Source: Hydrotaea diabolus (taxonomy: Eukaryota; Arthropoda; Insecta; Diptera; Muscidae). From it: 64,000 nucleotides of DNA. Position numbers and translations under genes: made by a program. The notes under the pieces were generated by a model. The model did not search any database. It worked only from the letters and a program-made list of their open reading frames with translations, and was not told the DNA's origin. Below are positions 56,001 to 63,460 of this stretch, piece after piece. The stretch lies in assembly GCA_963513945.1 (NCBI GenBank), contig OY740717.1, positions 82,825,663 through 82,889,662 on the forward strand, given 5' to 3'. How positions within the stretch are numbered: the stretch's first letter is position 1; the number at the start of each line of letters is the position of its first letter.

Positions 56001-59000
56001 TAACATTCGTTATTTGGGGTCTACGGATGGTGAATTAGCATTCACCCCTGCTGGCAACTAAAAGTATTTTCGACTGCCGTTGGAATATATATTTTTGTTT
56101 TTTTTTTGAATGAAATGTTCAATAAAAGCATGGCCTCAAATCTGGCTATGAACTAATAGTAATCCAATTTAAAACAACTTACTTGATAAAAATCTCTACT
56201 TTTGAATAACAACATTACCCAATCCTAATAAATAATTTTGGGGATCATAGTATGGTTGAGTGTGAATCATATTATGGTTGTGGGGATCATAGTATGGTTA
56301 TGTGTGAATCATAATATCGTTGTGAGAATCATAATATTGTTGTGCCACAACCATATACCCAACAATAGTATGATCCTCTTCGAATATTGTCACCCCAACC
56401 ATACTTTTTTTTCTGCGTGTATAAAGAAAGTAAAAGTCGGGCGGTACCGACTATATTATTCCCTGCACTTCTGGATGTTTAGAAAAGCCAACTGAAAATT
56501 GGCTTTTGAGCCCCCTTGGGCGTGCTCTAAATTTTCCCAGATTTTAGAACTAATGTCATACATAAATTTCATTGTTTTTATCGGTTGAACATATACGTAT
56601 GTGGAACTTATATCTAAATCTGAACATACTTCTGCCAAATTTCATAAAGATGAAGAGGGCAACAATTTGATTATAAGCATTAGATGGGCGGACAGACAGA
56701 CATCATTAAATGGTACAGCTGGTGATTATACCTCATTCGGTATACTTAAAGTGGGACTAGCTCAAATATTCTTTGGAGCTACAAACATTTGTCATGAAAC
56801 TAACTTGAAATACGAGTACCCTGTTCCACAGAGTGACGCAGGGTTTAAAAATGTGTCGCAATGGCTTATATTGCGAAATGCGTACATACCACAGCATACA
56901 AATGCTCCCTTGAGTAGTTACCTTAGCAAGTTTGGGCTACTGTCTTAAGTTAGCGACGAAAATGTGAAATTCTATCTGCAATATTAATTTACATTGATTC
57001 TTATTGCTACACATTGGATGTCATTGGCTATTAATGTATTCTCCATCAGCACATCGCATAATGTTGATCTATTAGCTTGGCTTGTATTGTTAAAGGCCCG
57101 GCCGTGCACACTAAAGCTATTTCAATCATGCCTGCTTTGAAAAATGTAGCACATTATTTGTCTGTAACCCCGCATACGATTCAGTTGTCTAACTTTGAAA
57201 AACAAGTAAAAAAGTTAAAGTCGGGCGTGGCCGATTATGAGATACCTTACACCAATCCTTTGCTACTCAGAGGATTAAACACCAACGTTCGCAGCTTGAG
57301 CCACTCATTATGTTACAATTAATTATTTGTTGCTTATAACGTACCATGCACAATTTGGGATTGATCGGGTGTGATTTGTGGTTTCTAGAGCTACAGAACC
57401 TCAAATTGGGAGGGACCTTTATTTGGGACCTTTTGAAAACATGAACTGATATGGTCAAATTTGACCCGAGATGGGAGTTGGTTGCTCGTTATACTCCGTG
57501 CGAAATTTGGATGTGATATGTGGCTCTCTATTGCAAGGGCATTACTTCAAGAAAAATATCTTATAAATTACAGTGCTGCCTTAAATAAGGCAAGGTAGAT
57601 CGAAGGCTAAAAATTTAGAGTAATTAAAATAATAAATGAATGGATAAAACTTGAATTAAATTAATCACAAAAAGGGAGAAAAAAATCAATTAAAGATAAT
57701 TAAAAAAAACATTAAAACGTTTGACATGAATAAATGCAACACCTAATAAAATACAATAAGTTGAACAATTTGTTGATAACAAATGTTGATTAACTAATGT
57801 CCGATTATTACATTGAAATTACGATATGGAAAAACAAGAATTGCCGTGTATTGTCCACATAAAATAGACTAAACTAATATTTCAAGAACTACTCGCAGAG
57901 AAAAGATACGGTTACTGTATGGTCACGGCAACAAAAGTATATTCTCTGCAAAAAAAGTATGTTAGTCGCAACCATAATATTGTTCTTTGAATTTCATTTT
58001 GAACGATTGTACGATTGTGGCAATACGTGTATCTTCCATCGCCATATTTATGAGCAACTTGGAAAAAGAGTATGATTTAGTAACCATGAAGCGACTGTAA
58101 GGCGGAATGAAATACTGTTCATACACTAATACAATTGCCCTATTGTGATATCCATATGTTTATTCCATGACAGATTGTTACAGGCGGAGGGACGGACAAA
58201 CGGATATCTCTCAATAGAATCAGATATTGATTCTGAATCGACTTGTGTACTTAAGGAAGGTTATATCTCCATTCCCTTTAAGGTTTTGCAAACATCAGCA
58301 CTAAGTCATAAACCAGTGTAGTGTATAGAGTTTCTCTCTTCCCGGACTATTCATTCCATTTCCCGGGAAAACACTTAGCATTTTCCGGAAAATGCAAAGT
58401 GTTTTCCCGGCAGTCTGTTTCTAATTTTATTTACAAACTTTCTAGTTGTGGAAAACATTTTTCGCTTTCGACTGACTGATATTGAGCTTGTTGTCAGAAG
58501 AGTATTAAAAACAGGGTGGTAATTTGTTTATTTGGGAATGGAATAAAAGAAATAATGAACCTTAGAGAAATTTATTTTATATTTTACTCGTAATTATATT
58601 GAACAGTAAGGGAATTTTTATTATACATGATTTTAAATAGTGTATCTGGTAAATGTCGACCTTCGCTATACACAGACTGCTGCATGCGTTTCCTGAAGTT
58701 TTCATGAACTCTAACTAACTTTTTGACTGGTATTTTGCCAATTGCAGCCTTAATAATGTTAATTAGGTCTTGAAAAGTGTTCGGACGGTTAATATACACC
58801 TTCGATTTCAGGTAACCCCAAAGAAAAAAATCGCATGGGGCTAAGTCTGTTGAGCGCGCCGGCCAGTTCACATCACCCCTCAAAGAGATAAGCCGCCCAG
58901 GAAACATTTGCCTCAAACAGTTTGCTGTGTGTGCAGTGACACCATCCTGTTGGAACCATGTATCGTCTAATTGCATTGCCTCAAGAGCCGGTTGAAAAAA

Positions 59001-61573
59001 ATCCTGTTTCATAGTCAAGTACTGTTCTAAGTTCACAGTTACAGCTAGACGGTTATCCTGGAAAAAGTAAGGGCCAATGATGCCTTCTCGTGATATGGCG
59101 CACCATACAGTGACGCGGTCTGAATGCAGAGGTCTCTGGTGAAGTTCTCTAGGGTTTGTTTCACTCCAGTACCGCATATTTTGTTTGTTTACACAAAAGC
59201 ATGCTGCACTGCAATGATCATGTGCGAACTATAAGCCACGCACACTCTCCACTGTCTTCGACCAGCAGTGCCACCACAGCCTGCAGTTCAAAAAAAGCAA
59301 ATAACCGCGCTCTACCCTGTATGTGATGACATTTTCCTTTGTTTTCCACTTGCTTCACAAATCTTTGAATCCTTTTTTGTTTTTTTGAGTTATCAGGTTA
59401 TCGATTTTTATTCTGTGCAACATAACGATTTGGGTCTGTTTTGGCATCACTTAAAATATCCTCAAATAATCTATCTGTAGAATGTCACTAATAATAATAT
59501 CGTCCAATTCCGTAAAGTCGTCGACACCACTGTCTTCTTTCAAGATCCGAGAGAAATTCAATCAAATCAAGAGCGTTTCTTTATCAAATTGTTTAAACGT
59601 AAAAACTTTTCCAACATTGGCACCATTGAATTCTACTCGGCACTGCCATGGCTGTGATAAAAGAAAATAAACAATTTCCCGGCAATAAGAAATGAATGGC
59701 ATTCCCGGGGTTTCTCAGGCGAAAATTCGCGGGAGGGAAACTCTAGTGGTGTCTTGGTTCCTTATATTTTCTCAATACGAGAAACGAAGCTCGAAATTTA
59801 CGTCAGGCGCCTTGAACGTCTCATACATGGACCCAGTCATATTAGGCTATGTTCTGTAACGGCACGGGTAGCTACGTTTACACATTTGTCAAGTTGGCGA
59901 CCAAAAGTTCCAATATTTGCTCCTAACAATTTATATTTGGCAACTACAATGCATTGCCATTAAACAAAAATTCGAAAATTATGAAGAGAGTGGCTAAACT
60001 CAATCAAAGTGTAAGCATTTGCATCTCTTTTTTGGACAAATATTTAGTTGCTCATGCATAACTTGTTCAAGGGTTCTAGATAGCTAGAATCGTCTAAGAA
60101 TTTTACGACGACACAGTATTAGTTGTAGGGTCTGCGATCTATATTTAGAGATGTACCAAACGCAATGAAAAAGTCAGTATAGGCTAAGTTGTATAATTAA
60201 ATAATAGTCTACTCGAATCCTTTCGCTATATAAAGCCGAGCGCTTATGGTCAAGCGAAACTTGTGACCGCGTCTTTTCCAGTAAGATCGATCGACTCTCT
60301 ACATCACTGCCACATTTTGAACACATCTCCCTTCTGTACGAAATTTTACAAAGATCTTATTTAAAATGTAGTGGGACGCCGTGATGTGACGGTAGTGTGC
60401 ACGACTATCATGATAGTTAGCCCAGGTTCAGCTCCGGGTAAGATATCTAACAATTTTTCATCGGAGGGTTTCCGCCTCGTAGATGCCGGCGACTTTACAA
60501 GTAAGAGGTGCATCTTTAAGCCATGTTAATACTTCCCCGGCGTTAAACAATAGGTCCCGGTCAGTGAGTATAAGAATTATATCATGTGCACAACAGCCAA
60601 TGGGCTGTTGTTACGATGCAGATTATAGAAATGTTGGTGTGAACCCACTTGTCCATGCAAATTCACCCGTACCATTCAGTTTACATACGATACGAGTTTA
60701 TACATGTGTCTGATGAAGACGACATGTTTACGAAACCCACAAACTAAACTTTCTACTTAAATGTAAACACAAAAAAAATTCAAATTAACTTTTAATTGTT
60801 CGACATGGTGTGAAATAATCCTGAGCTAATTCCGGGAGAAAAAAATAACAGGCATCCTTGGGAGAAAAACTCCACCCACTTTAACATCAAACTAATTCTG
60901 CTCAAACTCGTGTATTTGAAACATTTTCGAAATATTTGTGGGGATCGAAAGTATCAAGCACCGCTAATAACGTTGAATTGAAAGGAATGAAAGGTTGTAA
61001 AGCGATTTTAAGGCACATGTGAAGATGTGAACACTGAATGTTTGATGGATCGGTTAAAAGCTGCAAACTAACTACAACTGCATACATGGGGTAAACGGTC
61101 AGTGCGCCCCAATCGAAGTAGACTAGAATCATTTCAAGCCATTCCAAAAGACTGAATTCTGTTGGATAGGTTTTCAACGACCAGCCTAGGCTTGGATTAG
61201 TTGGCACAACGTTAGATAGGTGGTCAATGGAGTGGCGGTACTTACTCGGTGGTCTGTAAATGTCCATTGTTGGCTTGCCCCGCAATTGGCCGCCCTGATT
61301 ACCTGCAGTCTGAATGTTGAATGCCAGACTGCGTCTTTTGTTTATGTTCTGAAATGATATCAAGTATGTTTGGTTGGTATCAGGACATCTGGCCTCTCGT
61401 TCAATGCATTGAGTTACCTGTTGGTTCGAGGTCCGCACAAAACTTCTTTCCCGTGTTATGCTGGCTGGCACTACGACCTGTTGCTGCGGCTGAAATTCAG
61501 GTGATTTGCGAATTTTGCGACCGTCGTTGTGATTACTATTCATCGGTTGGGGTTGTTCGACCTTTTCAGCCAT
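43828..61573 (-). CDS. MIF4G-domain protein, CTIF/MIF4GD-like (7 coding exons)
   Basis: Joined exons (minus strand): 61573-61418, 61348-61246, 47109-47043, 46957-46678, 46607-46062, 44322-44110, 44052-43828; 1590 nt, 529 residues plus stop. All introns are GT-AG and all phases agree (0,1,2,0,0,0). The ATG at 61573 has an in-frame TAA 15 nt upstream. Residues 1-300 are low complexity, rich in Q, N, H, M and S. Residues from about 305 to the end look like a MIF4G HEAT-repeat domain: 'IQTLIDTALEDPNKLNSRSL', 'ARLCLNIIAKEQKETFLEAL', 'FTAFMAFLTEMFCQLKRRQL', ending 'QASHWQLPGNTVLYYYPSAK', close to the ends of vertebrate MIF4GD and CTIF. That family binds translation or mRNA-processing factors (CTIF works with the nuclear cap-binding complex; MIF4GD with histone-mRNA stem-loop binding protein). 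Which role the fly protein has is not shown. The Drosophila counterpart may be CG13124 (from memory). Confidence 0.85.
44110..44322 (-). CDS. MIF4G gene exon 6
   Basis: 71 codons between the acceptor GCATTCTAG and the donor GAG|GTATGT. Reads 'LLFTIQGMKSPSRARFTAFM', then 'LLSKCCEDCVKPPVRSLSE'. The intron to exon 7 is 57 nt, typical of flies. Confidence 0.85.
45370..45746 (+). pseudogene. mariner-like 3' end in intron 5
   Basis: Same subfamily as 34610-37762. Shifted frames read 'LNWAPRSPNLTAPDCFRWGYLKKK', then 'ILRKVMQNVLERARMCAAENGQHLRDIIFHP', and the right TIR 'ggtagttttgcgtcaccctg' ends at 45746 before TA. It lies antisense to the host gene, inside its 1.7-kb intron, and gives the empty site for A4. 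Confidence 0.75.
46062..46607 (-). CDS. MIF4G gene exon 5
   Basis: 182 codons from the acceptor TTCCATCAG to the donor AAG|GTACAC. It starts 'QASTTNRVKFAPEPQKLHHN', holds the M/N/Q-rich tract 'MNMVQMNNNLNQSLKQQMNA', and ends in the first MIF4G helices '...LLNTCRQWYQEREK'. If the donor is not used, translation would add VHI and stop, giving a protein without most of the domain. Confidence 0.85.
46678..46957 (-). CDS. MIF4G gene exon 4
   Basis: Acceptor CATTCTTCCAG, donor CAT|GTAAGT. Completes a split Gly codon, then reads 'SSMVFPNSPTGLQQQMQYVA' to 'INSPSSGNILH'. Low-complexity linker rich in G, H, M and S; no domain. Confidence 0.8.
47043..47109 (-). CDS. MIF4G gene exon 3
   Basis: 67-nt exon between the acceptor TTGTCCCAG and the donor ATGG|GTAAAT. 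Its 2-base entry and 2-base exit phases fit exon 2 and exon 4 exactly, giving 'NASYVSEPGRELTTQTTDQL' then NN. Small, but supported by phase on both sides. Confidence 0.75.
47125..47151. repeat. (CA)n microsatellite
   Basis: About 12 CA units just upstream of the exon 3 acceptor, inside intron 2. Confidence 0.85.
47664..48690. repeat. dispersed repeat of the GTCGG/CCGAC family, long copy
   Basis: Starts with 'aggccgactccggc' and contains 'gcgatcgggtataatttgtg', 'agggctgcaggttttccaat' and 'aatcggttcatagttgcgac', ending in the small palindrome 'aataccctg...tagggtatt' near 48647-48681. Matching phrases are found at 57300-57540 and 58190-58320. Non-coding; lies in intron 2. Confidence 0.5.
48783..49030 (+). 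repeat. tRNA-like SINE candidate, copy 1
   Basis: Shares about 240 bp with 60371-60605. The head has a tRNA-like pattern: 'gaagtgtgcacggctatcat' (A-box region), then 'atgttgaactct' at the place of a B box, followed by shared 'acatctaacaatttttcata' and 'gatgccggc..actttac'. The body has no coding. The B box is decayed here. Confidence 0.5.
49031..49407. other. unassigned intronic stretch
   Basis: No gene or repeat recognised. Confidence 0.4.
49408..49971. mobile_element. foldback element made of two inverted mariner 3' ends
   Basis: The ends GGGTGATCCATCTAGAG and its reverse complement (49955-49971) are flanked by TA. Both arms, more than 100 bp each, carry the same mariner tail: 'agattccacacttgatt', 'cctttcaaatt' and 'acatttgaagg', in opposite directions. 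It is thus an inverted duplication of one element end. A DD37D mariner fragment (49562-49822) sits in the centre. Confidence 0.65.
49562..49822 (+). pseudogene. DD37D mariner 3' fragment
   Basis: Matches 27085-27334: 'aatctcttaagactgctttg', 'ctattgacgattggccagtg', 'aaaggcaaaaggcggacatt' and the right TIR '...tatgcccctactaag'. Left part missing. Confidence 0.75.
51143..52520 (+). pseudogene. LINE ORF1 (gag-like nucleic-acid-binding protein)
   Basis: The N-terminal part (from 51143) is basic and Ser-rich. A +1 shift lies near 51340 and a TGA at 51750 ('KKDAP*TKVKPKRRGK'). The C-terminal part has knuckles 'CFRCLEFGHRAREC', 'CRRCGEEGHIAKTC' and a longer 'CMFCVPHWTKNAGHIAG' type. This protein would bind element RNA. 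It ends in TGA overlapping the ATG of ORF2 (ATGA at 52517-52520), a typical insect LINE arrangement. I see no clear ATG start. Confidence 0.8.
52517..54928 (+). pseudogene. LINE ORF2 (endonuclease and reverse transcriptase)
   Basis: ATG 52517: 'MRVVQINLNHCEAAQDLLNQ' begins the apurinic-type endonuclease. 'VAIISEPY' is kept, but the expected GDFNAW is WDLKAW and SDHQ is SDYQ, so the catalytic site is lost. A stop at 53416 and a deletion follow. RT blocks: 'GKILERILYSSLQRIVEERRV', 'HQYGFRKSRSTIDAI', 'TLDVKNAFNTADW', 'GVPQGSVLGPLLSNIMYDEV' and 'GFADDIAIV' (catalytic FADD intact). Another deletion near 54100 removes the start of the thumb. 'RKYLHRFGHDSSSVCPNCVEEEETAEHAVFNCPRF' ends the protein with a CCHC-like motif; TAA at 54928. 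Confidence 0.8.
54940..54977 (+). other. stem-loop in LINE 3' UTR
   Basis: CCCCCGCGA (54940-54948) pairs perfectly with TCGCGGGGG (54969-54977) around a 20-base loop, 11 bases after the ORF2 stop. It may help the reverse transcriptase recognise its RNA; that is inference. Confidence 0.65.
55367..55979 (-). mobile_element. CACGCAG-family element A7, nested in A6
   Basis: Reverse orientation. Left CACGCAGTAAAATGTATGG, right CATGTTTTTCTCTGCGTG, with TA on both sides (55365-55366, 55980-55981). In A4 the same site reads 'cttaagtatatagccatt' without insertion, a second empty-site proof. Shorter than A4, with most of the centre missing. Confidence 0.85.
56422..57545. repeat. dispersed GTCGG/CCGAC-family repeats
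   Basis: Two family starts: AAGTCGGGCGGTACCGACTA near 56432 and AAGTCGGGCGTGGCCGATTA near 57217, each followed by 'ttccctgcactt' or 'gataccttacacc'. The second continues with 'ttgatcgggtgtgatttgtg', as in 47664-48690. A plus-strand open frame at 56601-56948 has no known domain. Confidence 0.5.
57546..57892. other. AT-rich intronic stretch
   Basis: No gene or repeat recognised. Confidence 0.4.
57893..58025 (+). mobile_element. CACGCAG-family fragment A10 (left end)
   Basis: CTCGCAGAGAAAAGATACGG, then 'tggtcacggcaacaaaagta' and 'gttagtcgcaaccataatat': the family left end with a mutated terminus. The rest is missing. Confidence 0.6.
58363..58410. repeat. 48-bp near-perfect palindrome
   Basis: Left arm from CCGGGAAAACACTTAGC to TTTTCC, right arm its reverse complement, 24 bases each with one mismatch and no spacer; the centre is TTCCGGAA. 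It can form a full cruciform or hairpin. Confidence 0.85.
58512..59319 (-). mobile_element. mariner-superfamily element (DD37D), 5' deleted, in intron 2
   Basis: Ends CAGGGTGGTAATTTG and (reverse complement) CAGGGTAGAGCGCGG. It sits inside the hAT-like element and carries an open reading frame for the C-terminal transposase half. The N-terminal half is missing. A scrap of the same family lies at 12385-12480. Confidence 0.7.
58584..59177 (-). pseudogene. mariner-like transposase catalytic half, open frame
   Basis: About 197 codons without stops: 'RVTVWCAISREGIIGPYFFQ', 'DDTWFQQDGVTAHTANCLRQ' (second catalytic Asp), 'DVNWPARSTDLAPCDFFLWG' (third Asp; 37 residues between), 'KIPVKKLVRVHENFRKRM', and the end '...LPDTLFKIMYNKNS'. 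The N-terminal HTH region and the first catalytic Asp are absent, so it cannot be an active enzyme. The open frame suggests a fairly recent insertion or deletion. Confidence 0.8.
59746..60084. other. unassigned intronic stretch
   Basis: No gene or repeat recognised. Confidence 0.4.
60085..60190. repeat. dispersed 'TAGAATCGTCTAAGAATTTT' repeat, copy 4
   Basis: 'gctagaatcgtctaagaatt', 'acgacgac', 'gggtctgcgatctatattt' and 'caaacgcaatgaaaaag' correspond to 2945-3030, with more divergence. Confidence 0.45.
60371..60605 (+). repeat. tRNA-like SINE candidate, copy 2
   Basis: The head 'ggtagtgtgcacgactatca' and the B-box-like GGTTCAGCTCC (60425-60435; consensus GGTTCGANTCC) are spaced as in a tRNA promoter. 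The body 'atatctaacaatttttcatc' and 'gatgccggcgactttac' matches copy 1. Lies in intron 2, antisense to the host gene. Confidence 0.55.
61246..61348 (-). CDS. MIF4G gene exon 2
   Basis: 103 nt between the acceptor ATCATTTCAG and the donor CCGA|GTAAGT. Reads 'NINKRRSLAFNIQTAGNQGG' to 'DIYRPP' and leaves one base for the next codon. The following intron is about 14.1 kb. Confidence 0.8.
61418..61573 (-). CDS. MIF4G gene exon 1 (start codon)
   Basis: ATG at 61573-61571, 52 codons 'MAEKVEQPQPMNSNHNDGRK' to 'SFVRTSNQQ', donor CAACAG|GTAACT in phase 0. The intron to exon 2 is 69 nt. The Pro/Gln-rich N-terminus is expected to be disordered. Confidence 0.85.
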
Positions 61574-62640
61574 GTCTCCTTCTATAAGTTATTCGATTGT
61601 TGGCAGAAATCTCTATATTCACGATTCTTTGGTGTCTGTCGGCGTGTTTTTCGATTCGTACTAATGTGTATTTTAATTGTAAGTATGTATGTAGGTAAAA
61701 AAAATTGTCCTCCTTTTTTCGTTTGTTTTTTAATGGATGTAAAATTGTAATTTCAAATATCACATTCAATGTTTCATTATAGAACTAAACAAGTAGTTTT
61801 TCTAAACTTGTTTTTTTATATACACAGTATATGTTTTTTGTTAATAATTTTACGTTTGTTAAACCGTTTTCGTATATTTTTTTCGAAGAGTATTTTTTGT
61901 GTGGATTATCCTAGAAAGGCAAAAAAAGTATAATTAATTGTAAACAAACAATAATAATTCAAAAACAATTGCATTGGACAGTTTCTTGGCAGTAATCGAA
62001 ATCTTCCCAAAAAAGGCTTTCTTAAACTAGGAAACTACATTGCATCGACATCAAGTGATTACATTCCAGAGCTTTACAGAGTATAAATTTATAAATTTTC
62101 GATTCTATGTCGACAAAAATACCGAGTTGTTTTCGAATCGAAACTGTGATCGACTTCGTAGCTACAAATGTATGTATGTACATATATCGAATGAAAACTC
62201 TTACTTTATTAGATACGAGTACTACCCAGTCTGCAAGGTTTCGAAATTATGTGCGAAACTAATATTCGAACATCGGCCAATGCAATGTCTGTCGCGGAAG
62301 TACTTTAAAATAAAGTGGCAGTATCTAAAGCACTTGCCAATCGACCAGTTGAACACACTGTGAATGCGGCTGCACGATCTAAAGAATCAGAACAACAAAT
62401 GCACCAAAAGTTTGAACAAATTTCGAGTGATGGCTTGCCGATTTCCCAATGGCTGCTTTGGCCTATTCTTGTTTATATTCAAAACACCAAAAATGTTTCT
62501 TTTATAGAGAGGAACTGGCACAAAAACAAATTATCAAAGAGCAATATGTCGACAGAAGTTAAAAATTGTGCAGAAAATGAAACTAAAAGACCAAAAACAG
62601 AAAACGAAGAATTAATTGTACAGCTATACTAGTTTGTTTG
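61574..62640. other. region upstream of the MIF4G gene
   Basis: AT-rich; should hold the 5' UTR and promoter of the minus-strand gene, but I see no clear TATA/Inr arrangement. A plus-strand frame at 62315-62632 ('HTVNAAARSKESEQQMHQKF') has no recognised family. Confidence 0.35.
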
Positions 62641-63356
62641 TTTATAATTTTTGATTAAATGAAAGAGAACGGATCTTATATTGATAAATGTTCTATTTAA
62701 TGTCCGCCTCTGTTAGCCTCACAAATGCGAGTCCTTTTGAGCACATTTTTCACGACATTCTCACACATTTCACGCGGTATTTCGATAATTTCATCACGAA
62801 TATTTTGTTTGAGTTGCTCAAGTGTTTCTGGATATGCTTTTACTTTTCAGATATCCGCACAAAAATAAGTGCGGAGCAGTCAAATCAGGCGACCGTAGAG
62901 GCCAATTAACAGCACCATTTCTTGAAATAACTGATTGTGGAAAGAGGTCTCGCAGTAATTCCATTGTAATCCTGGCTGTATGCGATGTGGCATCGCCTTG
63001 TCGATACTTGAGCTCTTTCTTGAGTAGCAGTAATGTTTTCAGCCGATCTTGCAGTACGTTGTGTTCCATGCTTGGGCCTATCAGCTACAGACACTAATCT
63101 TCGAAATCATTCACTACACGATAAATAGTGCGTTTTGTTGGCACGTTGTTTCTCCCAAAAATTTCACCTAACTTTCTCTTCGTCGCAGTAACCGATGATT
63201 GATTTTGAAAAAATGTTTCAACGATTAAAACACGTAAGTTTATCGAATACTTTTCCATAATAAATTTGCCACGACTGCCAAATATGAACTGTCAAGACTA
63301 ATGTTTACCAAAATGGAGACAATACAAAGTAGTGTACCTTCCCGGCGGACACCCTG
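62640..63356 (-). mobile_element. mariner-like element, internally deleted
   Basis: The outer end (reverse complement) is CAGGGTGTCCGCCGGGAAGG at 63356. Minus-strand coding pieces: the leader near 63260 'MEKYSINLRVLIVETFF' (N-terminus), 'KRTIYRVVNDFED' (HTH region), then 'GDATSHTARITMELLRDLFP', 'QSVISRNGAVNWPLRSPDLTAPHLFLCGYLKSKS' (third Asp block) and '...IRDEIIEIPREM'. The middle, with the first two catalytic blocks, is missing or broken. The left TIR is not visible; the 3' boundary is approximate. Confidence 0.7.
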
Positions 63357-63433
63357 TGTTATGTGTAAATGCTTTCCAATTTCATACTACAATAAATGTT
63401 TGTGTTTTTGTAATAATACATACATCTTCTGTA

Positions 63434-63460
63434 AAGTAAAGTAAAGTAAAGTAAAAGAAG
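63434..63460. repeat. (GTAAA)n microsatellite
   Basis: Five consecutive GTAAA/AGTAA units. Confidence 0.85.

Larger units (their letters stand above)
50379..56419 (+). mobile_element. CACGCAG-family element A6, split by a LINE and by A7
   Basis: Left end CACGCAGAGAAAAGATATGG at 50379, right end ACTTTTTTTTCTGCGTG at 56419, TA on both sides (50377-50378, 56420-56421). The body follows A4 in order: left block to 50657, resumes at 55114 ('tatggttgcgaatatgaaca'), 'cgactggttctcgtttattt' to 55366, resumes at 55980 ('tagctattgatcatgg'), minisatellite, right end. Without the insertions it is about 970 bp. Confidence 0.85.
58326..59745. mobile_element. hAT-like element carrying a mariner
   Basis: The ends TAGAGTTTCTCTCTTCCCGG and (reverse complement) TAGAGTTTCCCTCCCGCG are inverted repeats. 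Both subterminal regions hold TTCCCGGG and 'cattc' words. The part outside the nested mariner (59330-59680) has faint minus-strand coding ('DFTELDDIIISDILQID') but no clear transposase. The 8-bp duplication expected of hAT is not evident, so the class is tentative. Confidence 0.4.

Noticed and set aside
62315..62632. 105-codon plus-strand frame 'HTVNAAARSKESEQQMHQ...'
   Set aside because: Charged and possibly helical, but no family recognised and no splice or promoter evidence; could be an unknown relic.
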